From contig NC_084678.1 in assembly GCF_028389875.1 (NCBI RefSeq), positions 17,948,899 to 18,012,898 of the forward strand: a DNA stretch of 64,000 nt, given 5' to 3'. The notes under the pieces were generated by a model. That model made no database searches and was not told the origin of the DNA. It was given only the letters and a program-made list of their open reading frames with translations. A program made the translations under genes and the position numbers. This stretch comes from Rhea pennata (taxonomy: Eukaryota; Chordata; Aves; Rheiformes; Rheidae). Shown piece by piece: positions 1-11,600 of this stretch; the stretch's first letter is position 1; each line of letters begins with the position of its first letter.

Positions 1-490
1 TAGACCAAACGATGTGAGAACTTGAGGTCCTTGAAGGTGATTTCTTTTGAATAGAAGCAGATCAAATACGCAAAAAATGGGCTCTTTTCACAAGCTGAAT
101 GGAGCAAAATGAAAAAAACAAACAACCCAGCCATGGAAAAGTGAATCTGATTTTGGCTGCTCTTTGAGCCTTAATAAATGTAAAGTGTTACTCATAATGC
201 AGGGAAGGGCATGATTTTGGCACGTGTGATTTTTTAGCTGGCTGTGCTCCTTTAGGTGGTCTTATTTTAGGGTCCTTTCCGAGCAGGCTGAAGCGACTCG
301 TCTCTCTCTGCATCAGGTCTTTCCGTCTCGTCTCCTCGCCCCTTGCTCTGCTCGAATGTCGCGCTCTTCTTCAGAGCGTCCCTGCGCTGCTCCGGCTTCC
401 CCCGCGCCGGGGCAGCCCGCCCAGGCACGCGATGGACCTCGCCGGGGTCCGCGCCGGCGGCGGTGCGCGGGCTGACGTGGCTCTCGGCAG
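1..490. other. Upstream flank of the BPIFB-like gene
   Basis: No coding exon is recognised here. An AATAAA at 173-178 could be the poly(A) signal of a plus-strand gene lying before the window, but nothing else supports that. The sequence turns G+C-rich from about 360. A splice acceptor-like ctctcggcag at 481-490 precedes the exon with the BPIFB start codon, so the transcript may begin in an untranslated exon upstream that I cannot place. Confidence 0.4.
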
Positions 491-505
491 GTGCCGGCGC
501 GGGAG

Positions 506-3500
506 ATGCTGAGCTGCTGCTGCCTCGCCGTGCTCTGGGGCTTGCTGCCCGCCTCCCAGGGCCTCCTCAGCTTGGGAAGCGCTCTTGGGTTGAGCCCAGC
601 GCGACCTGGACATGGTGAGTTCAAAGGATTTCTGTGTTCCGTGGTGGCCCAGGGACGTCGGTGGCCTGCTCCTTGCAGGCTCGGCTGCGCAGGGAACCGA
701 CCGCCGACGAGCCAAGAGCCCTCACGAGCATCCCCTGCCAGGGGGCCAGGAAGAAGTAGCTCTTCAAGAGCAGCTCAAAAGCAAATATTCACCCAGAGCA
801 GATTAGCATCCCTCCCCCTCACTCTTCCTCCTGTTTTTTTCATTTGTTTGTTTTTGCTGAGTCCCAAGTGTCTGTGCCTCGAGCGCATCCCGCAGACGCC
901 CACGGCAAAGCCCTCGGCTTCAAAGGGTGCAGGATTCCCCGTGCTCTGCACAAGTGGCATGCCATGCGGGATGGGAGATCTCCTGACTTTCCCAGCACGG
1001 AGTCGCCCTTGTAGAGGAGAAACTTCAGAGAGATTTGTTCCATTTACAGTGATGTTTAACTGAGAGAGAAAGATACAACAGAATATTTGTTTTGGTGGGA
1101 ATGAAATGCCACTGGGACCCAGCGAGGGAGTGGCAGCACGAAACCTGGCGGGGATGGAGTACATGAGGTGTGATGACGCGTTTTCATTTCTTTCTTTTAG
1201 CTTTTTTTTTTTTTTTTTTTGATCTTCTGCATGATGGGGAGCGGGGTTAAGACAGGTACATGCTGCAGTCCAAGTGCCCAGGATCCAGGTCTTTTTGACC
1301 AAGAGATCTTCTGGCCACAGGACTGTTTGGCAAGGGCAGAACACTGATATTTTGATGCCAGATGGGGGTCTTAGCTCGTATGCCCCAGACGGAGCTCGGC
1401 AGCGAAGCCATGCCCCTCTCAGGCCTTGCTGGCGATGAGGGTGCGTGAGTCTGCGCTACTGCCCAAAGGAAAGCTCCTCAGCCTGCTGGGTGCGTAAGAT
1501 TTACTTTTCAGCAAAGACACACAGAGTAACTTTTTCACTGGCAAAGATGCATTTTGAACAAGGAAGATGGGCCTGGCACAGACCCGCTGCAAAGTGCAGC
1601 TTTGTCTGAAGCGGGACATGAAAATGAACCTGGAAGAGATATTCCTGCACAAAAAGGCAAACCTCCCCTGCCGCAGAGACCAGTCCAGCAGTGGCTGGGG
1701 AGGTCACCCTACTTTCTTGTCAATGAAATTCTTCCCAACACGAAAGTCTAATGAGTAACTGAGACTTCTTGGTGCAGGAGGCCTGCTCGGTACTGGTATT
1801 CTCGGCAGTGAAGGTCTGCTCGGCGGAAAAGGCGGAGTGCTTGGCACAGGCCTTCTTGGTGAAGGTGGGCTACTCGGTACGGGCCTTCTTGGCAAAGAAA
1901 GTCTGAGTGGAAAAGGAAGCGAAGACCTCCCTGGTGCAGGAAATGGATCTCACGGAGCCGGACTCCTTGGCACAGGCCTCCTAGGTGAGGAAGGTCTACT
2001 TGGCATGGGTGTGCTTGGGAGAGGACAGCTTCTGCCTATTAAAGCCAGTTTGGTAATGAAGGTCTGACTGTTGCAGGAGAACAGTCTGGCAAAAGCGGTC
2101 CGCTTGGCACAGGGGTCCTTGGTGGGGAAGGCCTCCTTGGTAACGGCCTCCTCGGCAGTAGCCTGCTTGGCAATAAAGGTCTTCTTGGAGAGAAGGATCT
2201 GCTTGGCACAGGTCTGCTTGGAAAAGGAGGTCTTCTAGGCAATGGAAGTCTACTTGGTCTCAATGGCCTTCTGGGTGAAGGAGGACTTCTGGGTGAAGGA
2301 GGACTTCTAGGTGAAGAAGGACTTCTGGGTGGTGGAGTCCCTCAAAAGTCAACACAAGGCTTTGACTGGTAAGTCAAAGGAGAAGCACAGCTGTGGTGCT
2401 CATCACAGGTCCTCAGCCTGTCCATCAGCTTCCCTGAGACAGGAAAAGCTTGTATGAGCTGAAGGCCTAGCCGAATATTTTAAAACTAAGTTTAGTAAAT
2501 GATATCAGACACTTCACTGGTCCTTGTCTAAGAGACTAGTGGTAAATCCTGCTTCCACTAGAGCTTTCTGAAGGGTAACCGATAACTTCCAGAGGCGGAG
2601 TTCCCATAAAAAGGTGTTCCAGGGCAGGACCAGATCCCATTATAAAAGATACCAGTCCCAGGCTGGCAGCTCACACAAGGAGCTGCAACAGGGGAAAATC
2701 CAGCTGGACACAGGAGGAAGTCTCTCCATGAGTGATGGATGGGCACCAAGTGGGGGAAATCTCTATTCTTGGAGACAGTCAAAACTCAGCTGGACACAGC
2801 CCCGAGCAACCCGATCTAGCTTTGATGTTAGCTCCTCTTGGAGCAGAGATTAGCCCTTTCTCACCTGCGCTTTTCAGTGATTCTATGCTTTTCTAACCGA
2901 GAATATCCGTACTGGGAACAGTTTAAGTGATTAACACATGGTAGCGTGCCGGGGGCAGGGTGCGCAGGGGGTGAATCTCGGGAAACACGGGGCAGGCGGT
3001 TTGCTCCTGCTGACTCTGCTTGGCAGCAAACTTGAGTCATGGCTCAGCTGCCAGACCGTCTGGCTCATGTCTCAAGCCGGGCTTGCTTTGGTTTCAACCT
3101 CCAGGTTGAAGGTCCTGAACCTTGAAAACATCCGAGCGTCGTGGAAGGTGCTTCCCAGGGGCGAGCTTGTACTGAACCTGTATTCAAAGCTGACGCTTAA
3201 CTTGCCAGGGTGAGTTTGGTGGGCAAGTAAAACAGAGTGAGGTTATGGAAAGGTCCGACAGTGCTGGCGTAGGATGGGATGTTTCAGCGTGCTGGAGAAA
3301 CAGCAGCAGACGCTGAGTGAGGTGCTCACGAGGAAAGGCTCAGCGTTGTGCTTCCTGCCTTTTCCTCGGTGAAATTTCCAGCTTTCCTCTTTTAAAGCAT
3401 GGTCTCAAAGTTTGCAGCAGCAGCTTCTGTTCAGCGAATCTGAGGTCACCAGTCAGCCCATTCCCTCACCCTTGCAGCTAAGCAGCAGGCTATTAAAGGC

Positions 3501-5172
3501 AACAGGTATTTTCTGCTGAAAGGCCATCGTCTGCTTGTTAGTGACCATACCTGAACAGTCCAGAGGTCTCGTATTTCTGTCCTTTCTGCAGGAAGAGCAG
3601 TGCTTTGAAAAGCCAGTGAACTTGCGCATACCATGATAAAGGAATTTTCAGAAAATAAATATTGGCTCTTAGAGGAGGTTGCACACTGCATGCATCCCTG
3701 GAGCTGTTATGATTTTTCTTCCAGTGCTTCTTTAGAAATCTGATTCTCTTGAGAGAACAGCAAAGCTGTTGACTTCACCAGGGCCCAGATTTTGACCCTG
3801 AGAAGCCCGTGGAGGCAGTGATCATCCTGCAGACAAGGTGTTGGAAGCACAGTGCCAGAAATGCTCTTTCATGTAAACTTGTCCTTCCTCCTTCTGAAGT
3901 CAGAATAATCCTGGAAAAAATCCTCTGTGCCTGTTCTTAGCACACGGGGACTATGATGAGGATCTCCTGGTAGAAACAGGGGCCTGATGAAAATCCTGAG
4001 ACAAAAAGTGCTGTTCCAGCTGAGCCCGAGCTTGTAACTCAGCCACAGATGGTGCTTTTCTGTGTTACTTTGATTTTCTTCATAACCTGCCCAGCTCCAT
4101 CAGTTACGTCCTTGTTTTTCAGAATCTTTCTCTTTCTGAGTGGATCCTCGGTAGAAGCAAACATCACGTCACACATTGCCCTGACACAGGACACACCTGG
4201 GGACCTCAGACTGGTCATTAAGGACTGTGGCAGCCTGTTTGGGGGCTTGAAGGTCAACCTGCGGAGGGGGTGAGTGTGAGGAATATCCCGCAGCGCTGTG
4301 CTCATTTAACACGTTTTACAGCTTCTCAGTCAGAACCGTCCAGGCGACTGGCGAGGACCGGAGCCGAGGCCAGCGTCCCGGGCTCACGTGGGCTTGACTC
4401 GGGCCGTCAGCATAGGGATGAATTTCCCACTGGATGCTGGATTGTCTCTCTCTTGCTCCCCTGGGGAAGCAGCCCACGGAGCAGCCCAGCTGGGCTCTAA
4501 TTTCCAGCTTTCAGGCTGTGCAGCACATCAAAGAGCAGGTTAATTCAAAGAAAACCTCAGTGGCAACATGCACAGCTCCATTATCCAGCGTTGAGGAAAC
4601 CATGGACTTTTCTCACGGAAAAGTCACTTTTTTTGAGAAACCTGAAAGGCAATTGGATATTGGTATACTCATATAGAAATGTTTACAGTAATGTGCAGAA
4701 CTAGCCCTGTGTTGGCTCCTTGCGAGTTTGTAGTGGGGCAACATTTCAGTCTGAGATCCAAGCACAGCTTTACCTGTTAACGGTCAGACTTTAATAACCA
4801 GCCATTAAAAGTCCTGAGCATCTATAATTCCTGCTAAAGCCTGGGGGAGCTGTAAGCTTGCAGCAGCTTTTGCCATCAGAGATGACGGAAGATGCTGTGC
4901 TGGTCTTCGGTGCTCATGGTACTGCAAACCAGCAGCATATTTCAGATTCATCTTGATTCTGAGACCTGTATTCTGATAAAGTCTGTGATATTAGTTTGAT
5001 TTTGTCTTTCTTTTTCTTTTTTCCTTTCCAGCCTCTTTACCAATATAGTGAGTGGTTTGGTAAACTCTTCTCTTCGGTCTTTCCTACCTGCGCTGGTGAG
5101 TTTGGGCAAATCTCTTCACTACGAGAAGCTGCAGTTTAGCTGAAGTTACTGCTCTTTCCATAATGGTCTAGC

Positions 5173-5215
<43 letters not shown>

Positions 5216-7010
5216 CATGTATATACACACACACATATATAAATATATATGCATGTGTGCATGCACAGACACACATCCACATCCCATAACTGAATTCTGC
5301 AAACTTCCTTGATCTTTCTTACAGTCAGAATTTATTTGTTAAAAGTAATTCAAATTCCATCATGCAATGTTACGGGATAATTTGTAACCAATTGCTTTCT
5401 GAAATGCTTTCTCGTACTGAGGAGGTACGGTAAACAGAAGTGACAGCGTCACTTAGGAAAAAAGGTGCTTGTTAGAAAATCTGTTATTCTGTTAAACAGA
5501 ATCTCTGCCGTTTTGAGAAGCGAGCTGAACAATTTATATTGCTCTTTTTCTGTGGAGGAAACTATGTCCTAGGAGCTGATTGTTGCGTCTTGATTTAAAG
5601 CCCGTGACACTCGGGCGATGTTAGCGAGCGGTGCGGCGGCACCGCAATACGCTCACCGAGGTTGTTCCCCTTGTTACTGTTGCAGTTTTGCCCATTAGTG
5701 AACATTTGGTTCAGCATCATCAATGTTCAGCTGCACTTTCTCAACCGTAAGTTGCTAACTTTGCTTTTGTATATTGATTTTGGTAGTGACACATGAGTTT
5801 TACGTGTCTAGCCCCCTCCGCAGGCATCGGACATCCTGCACAGACGGTGCGCTGCTGAGGGAGCCCCACGCTACACCCACGCTGCACCCGTGGGAGAGCC
5901 CTGCGCTGCACCCACGCGTGAGCCCCACGCTGCACCCGTGGGAGAGCCCCGCTCTGCACCCGTGTGAGCCCCACAGTGCACCCGTGGGAGAGCCCCGCTC
6001 TGCACCCACGCGTGAGCCCCACGGTGCACCCGTGGGAGAGCCCCACTCTGCACCCGTGTGAGCCCCACGGTGCACCCGTGGGAGAGCCCCGCTCTGCACC
6101 CGTGTGAGCCCCACAGTGCACCCGTGGGAGAGCCCCGCTCTGCACCCACGCGTGAGCCCCACGGTGCACCCGTGGGAGAGCCCCACTCTGCACCCGTGTG
6201 AGCCCCACAGTGCACCCGTGGGAGAGCCCCGCTCTGCACCCACGTGTGAGCCCCACGGTGCACCCGTGGGAGAGCCCTGCTCTGCACCCACATGAGCCCC
6301 ACGCTGCACCCGTGGGAGAGCCCCACTCTGCACCCACGCGTGAGCTCCGCTCTGCACCGCACGAGCCGGGCGGCTGGTTCCTGCCAGCTGCATGGGGCTC
6401 GAGTCGCTCGTGGCTGTGTTTGCTGTTTAGGTCCATGGGACGTTTTCTCTATTTGCCCCAAATCTTTCCCGTGCCATGGGACACGGGTGGCTTCTGAGCA
6501 GTGGTTTGCAGAGGAGCCTTTGGACCCCGGCACGTCTGACGCCTGCAGGAAAGCTGAGCGGTTTTTCCTGCTCGGTTTTCCCAGACGTGGTCAGCGGTCC
6601 CGTTTCCTTGCGGCGCGATGCCGCGTTTCCCTCGGGGCAGGGAGCTCTCCCGCAGGCCCGGGGCCGGCAGGACGCTTTGCCCCGCTCTGATGCACGGACG
6701 TCTCCCTCTGCGCAGGCATCGCCTCGTTTGGGCTTCTCGGGAAAATCCATTCCGCCCTCTCCGGCGTGCCGCTGACGACAGGGCAATTCGTGGAGCTGGA
6801 TTTACAGGTACTGGCCGTGCTCAGGGAGTCCTCGGAGACGCACCGGCCCGTGCCCACGCGGTCTGCAGTGACGGACCCCCGGGACTCTCCCCCTCCGTGC
6901 CCCGTCCTCACGCCGCAGCGGCGACAGACGGACTCTAACGCTGCTCCCACCCGCCTGTTTTTTGCAGAATTCCCCTTTCCCAAGCGCCTTCCTCGCCTGG
7001 CTGCTGCAGG
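506..7010 (+). CDS. BPIFB3/BPIFB4-like BPI-fold protein, N-terminal half (no C-terminal exons found)
   Basis: Secreted lipid-binding protein of the BPI/PLUNC superfamily, by similarity. Proposed coding exons are 506-614, 1778-1984, 2077-2368, 3105-3209, 4123-4269, 5032-5095, 5686-5746, 6716-6807 and 6968-7010; every junction keeps codon phase (373 codons so far). The start [19 protein letters not shown] is a signal peptide. A Gly/Leu-rich repeat region follows (units such as GLLGTGLLG), as in human BPIFB4. Then comes a BPI N-terminal domain resembling BPIFB4 in [20 protein letters not shown], with the conserved disulfide pair at about C273 and C310 and the 64-nt exon typical of the family (5032-5095). 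Oddities: exon 2 needs either a 92-nt intron (1985-2076) or a frameshift; and the second BPI domain, roughly 240 residues in BPIFB4, was not found downstream. It may be a truncated gene, a one-domain protein, or have exons I failed to see. The exact family member is uncertain. Confidence 0.82.
1778..2340 (+). repeat. Coding Gly/Leu-rich tandem repeat of the BPIFB-like gene
   Basis: Imperfect units of about 15-27 bp such as cttcttggtgaaggtggg translate to GLLGEGG-type motifs in two successive open blocks: 1778-1984 in one frame and 2052-2368 in another. The end of the array, 2262-2335, has three near-identical ctgggtgaaggaggactt units. Such arrays change length easily, which may explain the change of frame in the middle. 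Confidence 0.85.
5176..5270. repeat. (TA)n / (TG)n compound microsatellite
   Basis: A run of TA dinucleotides at about 5176-5208 is followed by mixed TA, CA and TG repeats to about 5270. It lies in the intron between the 64-nt exon and the next BPIFB-like exon. Confidence 0.95.
5861..6360. repeat. 48-bp minisatellite, about 10 copies
   Basis: The unit contains gtgagccccacggtgcaccc followed by gtgggagagccccgctctgc and acccacgc. It lies in the BPIFB-like intron between 5746 and 6716. The unit length is a multiple of three, so long stop-free frames on both strands come from the repeat and are not taken as genes. Confidence 0.95.
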
Positions 7011-7189
7011 GTGAGTTCTACCCTGTCGGGTTCCTCCCGCTGGCACCTGCGTGGGCCAGAGCGAGGATGCAGACGGAGCCCTGGGGCCGGCAGCGGCCCC
7101 ACGCAGCGAGCGGGTCCCCGCGGCTGCCGGCTCCGGCCGTTGGCCGATGCCCCGTGCAGCCGGTGTGTCTCTGGGCAGCCCCAGCCCTG

Positions 7190-7525
7190 AGTGTGCCACG
7201 GTGCAGGGTGCTGGGCGCACCGCAGCATGGTGCAGGGTGCCAAGTATGCCATGGTGCAGGGTGCTGGGTGAGCCGCGGTGCAGGGTGCCCAGTGCACCAC
7301 AGTGCAGGGTGCAGGGTGCTGAGTGTGCCACAGTGCAGGGTGCATGGTACTCGGTGCAGGGTGCCCAGTGTGCCATGCTGCAGGGTGCCCGGTGCAGGGT
7401 GCTCGGAGCAGGGTGTCCGGTTGCCTGGTGCAGGGTGCCTGGTGCCTAGTGCGCTGTGGTGCAGGGTGCCCGGTGCAGGGTGCCCGGTGTGCCGTGGTGC
7501 AGGGTGTCCGGTGTGCCGCAGAGCC
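7190..7525. repeat. Degenerate gtgcagggtgcccg minisatellite
   Basis: Irregular repetition of gtgcagggtgc with short spacers (ccggtgc, ctgagtgtgccac and similar). It starts about 180 bases after the last BPIFB-like exon I can identify. Confidence 0.9.
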
Positions 7526-8100
7526 GCGGGGTGGTCAGCTCTTGTGCTGGGGCCCATGGTGTGGGGCGAGCTCCGGGTTCGGCACGGCCGGGCCCCCGCG
7601 CGCCGTGCCGCAGCGCCTGCGCACACCTCCCGCCGCTCCATGTGCCCTTGGAGCAGCTGCTTCACCTCTCATAAAAGGGTTTAATAATATTTACTTAGCA
7701 AGAGTGAGTAATGGTCCTCGGGATGCTGCGAGGATTAATTAATATTTGCAGAGGTGATTGGAAGAGCTTTAAGCTCCGTATGAGCGCAGGGTGATATATA
7801 GAGGGAAGGAACGCTTGGAAGCAGTCCCAGTTCCCAGGAGACGTTTTCCTCGGGTGCTAAATCGTGTCTCCCGGTAAAGCCGAGGCTGCTCGTGCCAGCT
7901 GGCGCATCAGGCACCGCCGGGGCCGGGGCGCGGGGGTGCCGGGCCAGCGCTGCACGCTCACCGCGTCCTCTCTCCAGCCGCAGGCATCCGTCCTGGCAGC
8001 AGCCAGTAGCCGCCTCCTCGGAGCAGTCCGGCACGCCACGGGGTAAAGTCATCGGGCTCATGTGGGGCTCGGCCCGGGGCCGGTGCCCCTCCCCAGGGCC

Positions 8101-8605
8101 ACGTCCGTGCCTGTGTCCACACTACGTCCGTGCCCATGCCATACCTGTGTCCATGCCCATACCCGTGTCCATGCCCATATCCATCTCCATGTTCATGTCC
8201 GTGCCCATGCCCACACCCATGCCCGTGCCCATGTCCACACCCATGTCTGTGCCCATGTCCATGTCCGTGCCCATGCCTGTGTCCACACCTGTGTCTGTGC
8301 CCATGTTTGTGCCCATGCACGTGTCCGTGCCCATGCCCATGTCTCTGCCCATGCCCATGTCCACACCCGTGTCCGTGCCCATACCCATGCCTGTGTCCAC
8401 ACTACCTCTGTGGCCATGCCCATGTCCACACCCATGTCTGTGCCCATGTCTGTGCCCATGCCCATGTCCACACCCATGTCTGTGCCCATGTCTGTGCCTA
8501 TGTCCACACTACCTCTGTGCCCATGTCCGTACCTATGTCCATGCCCCATCCACACCCACGTCCATGCCCACGTCCCAACCTATGTCCATGCCCATGTCCG
8601 AGCGG
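8101..8605. repeat. Hexamer-derived minisatellite (cccatg/tccatg/gtccac)
   Basis: Nearly the whole stretch is built from six-base words of the type cccatg, tccatg, tccgtg and tccaca, arranged in larger units of about 18-36 bp. Because the basic word is six bases, all three frames stay open for long distances; the resulting MPMSVPM-like and CPCPCPC-like translations are repeat products. Confidence 0.93.
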
Positions 8606-11600
8606 AGCGGGACAGAGCGGCTCCCGCGCTGCCAGCGTGGCGCTGCCAGCCCTGGTCTTCCCGCAGGTGCCCCGGCCGCCCCAGCGCGCTGTGACGAGGG
8701 AGGGAGGAAGACGCTCAGAGGATAAAAATGAAGATAGAGGCAATACAGCCAAGGAAAAAAAAACACCGTTTCTTCAGCTTTACATTTCAGCCTTCCCCGA
8801 ATTCGGTCTCTCTGCCAGGCTCAGGGTTGGGCTCCGCCGCTGCCCTGCCGCGTCCCCGGCGGTCAGGTCCGCGCGGGCGGTCGCGGAGGCGTTCCCTTCC
8901 AAAGACGCCGGCCTCCCCTCCAGGCCCGTCCTCGTGCAAGCCGGAGTCCGAGCCCCCAGACTGGGGCTGGGGCTCGGCTCGGGTGAAAGACCGACTCTTT
9001 AGCTTTGCTCTCCTGCTTTTTGATTTGCTGACTGCTTGAAAAATAAATTTTGCTGTTTCTAGTGATTTTATACTGCTAAAAAAACAGGCAAAAAAAAATA
9101 AAAAAAGGCTTTCAAGTTAATCCGAATGTGTACTGTACAAACATTCCCACTTTGAAATGATCAGGATAAATGCGATCCTATCTTGCAATCTCCGAGTGGA
9201 TTTGGTGCATGTTGCATCGTGGGTAAGGCAGATTCACATCCTCTTTACAATAAAAAGGGGGTTTCTGCATCTGCATTCAGCACACGGGTTGGTTCGCTTT
9301 CCAAACCGCCAAAGGAGTTTTGCATTTGCAAGGGGGTTCTTATTGCTCTCTGCTATCAGCTGCAGGAGCAATTGGCGCCTGCGAAGGCGAGCGATGGATC
9401 GGCAGCCTGCGGGAGCTTTTCCCCGCTGAAGGGGAGAGTCAGCATTTCGCGCTGCGGGTAACTGCACGCCGAGGTGGTCGCGGTCCAAGATGAGGGACTA
9501 ATTATAAAAACGATCCCGCTCAGTCCTCTGCTCTCCGCTATCGCTGCAGTCGGAGAGAGGTGGAAAGCCAGAGCCGGTTACGGCGGCGCCAGAGCTCGCG
9601 GCAGCCCTCGCGCCCGCGCGGCCGCTTTCCCTTAACAACGGGAAATTCGTTAACAAGGACCCTGCCGCGGAGGCGGGCAAGGGCCGAGCCCCCGCACTAA
9701 CTGGCTGCTTTGGGGCAGAACCCAGCAGGAGCGAGAACCGGCCGCGAGAGCGCCGCGCATGTGGACACGGCTGTTGCCGTTTCCCCTCGTCAATGCAGCT
9801 CGCCAACACCCGTGTAAAAGATGATTACATGAATCAGGGCCCGATGTGTTTTCCCGTTGGTCTGCGGCTCGGAGGAGCAAGTCTGCAGGAGCGACTCGCC
9901 GGGCTGCAGCGGAGATGGCTCGTGCACGCTGCAAGCGAGTCCGAGCGCCCGGCAGCGAGCAGCCAGGCGCCCGGGTCCACTTTCTGCTGGGCCAGGCGGG
10001 AGCCGCCGCAGCCCCGCCGCGGGGCCCGTCCCTTCGCAGGGAGCAGCCTCCACGCGCGCGTCCCGGCGGTCGGGGCCGTTTCTGTCCCGGCGCCGGGTGC
10101 CCAGCGAGGGATGTGACCTGCTTTCCCCGCTGGCATTTGCGCTTGAACTGCAGTTTGCCATTTCATCCACTAACGTGCTGCTAATGCTAGTCTGCACCTT
10201 GAGTTATCTCCCCACCGCCATCTGCTCCGGCTCGAGCTGTTATTAGCATCTATTATTAATGAAGGGTATTTATTAATTTATTTATTTATTTTGGGGATTT
10301 GGGGTTTTGGGAACCAGTGAATGGCGGGTGCCGGCGGGAGAAGCGCACCCCAGGGCGAGCGTTTCCCCCTCCCTCGTCTGGCAGCACTTACCTGCACTCG
10401 TGTTTGTCAGGTTTACTTGGGCAACCTGCCGTCCACCCGCCTCCCATTACCACTATGCATTAATACAAGGTCTGGACTCGCTGGGCGATGATTGTGGCCC
10501 ACAAAATGCAAAACTGAAGGCACCGACTGCAGGCAGCAGCCTTGGATTTTGTCTCTCCTCTGCTGTCCCTGCTCATGAGCTGCTCCGTCGTGCACCAGCC
10601 TCTGTCCCATCTCAAACCGTCCCAGTGGGAAAGCGGGACCAGCGGGCAGTGCACTGGTCACCTCCAGAGCGAAAAAGAAAACAGGTTACAGAGGAGGCTA
10701 AATAACCCAAAGGGGATCAAGTATCTTGTTTTGGCTCAAAAAAAAAAAAAGACCCTGCATCAGCCTGGCCCAGAGTGAGTCTTGTTTTTGTTTTCTTGCT
10801 TCTGCCGTGGCCCTGGCATCTTAATGGCTGCAGAAAGGGGAGGACAACTCTGTCTGGCTTCTCATTTTCACAGCAGTGTGCGGAATATTAATCAGCCTAA
10901 AAACAGTGCTGTAGGCTGTGCTGCAAATTATATATTCTGCAGTTGGTAGTACTTTGCCGTGTTATTTTCGCAAGCAAGTCAGCAGCTGGGGTCGGGCAAG
11001 CGAACTCGCTCCTGCGACCGGCCTCTGCAGCCAGCAGCCGCACCGCTGCCCGCGGGCGTCCCTGCGGCACCCGCGACACCTGTACCGGAAACGCAACTGC
11101 AGGTCAGCTCGCTGCCATACAGGGCTTCTCCTCCCGGGAATCGGGCTTCCGTCTCCTCCTCGTTAACACAAAAACTCTGCGCGGTGAAATGAGGCTCTTT
11201 CCCCCGTTAACTCCCCGTGCACGTGGCCCTCGGCTCCTGCCTCACGCCCGGAGACGCGTCGGGGGTGAATTTTACTGTTCTCGCGGAGTTTCGGGAGCCC
11301 GGGGAGGCGCAGCCCGCGCGCGCGGCGGCCCGCCCGGGGAACAGCCGATCTTCCCTTTGCACTTCCGCCAGGCTTCCCCGAGACGGAAGGGAGAGCGGCG
11401 TCCCCGGCACGCGCGTCTTGCAGCGAGCGCGCGGACGTCGGCGGAGGGCCGGGCGCGGCGCTCCTGCAGCGCCCACGCGCCTCCGTCTCCTCGCTCTTCT
11501 GCAAACGTGGAAGACCCTTCGAAAGTGCCTTGGCAGCTCTCCCACCTCGCAGGCACGGCCGCGGGGGCCGGGGCCGGGGCCGGGCCAGCCTGCCTCGCGC

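Noticed and set aside
5741-6533. Overlapping frames of about 200 codons on the minus strand with [14 protein letters not shown] repeats
   Set aside because: Product of the 48-bp minisatellite, whose period is a multiple of three.
7981-8043. Possible further BPIFB-like exon (PQASVLAAASSRLLGAVRHA) between ctctccag and gtaaag
   Set aside because: Splice sites look fair and the peptide is vaguely BPI-like, but it is phase 0 while the previous exon ends in phase 1; in the required phase it hits a stop.
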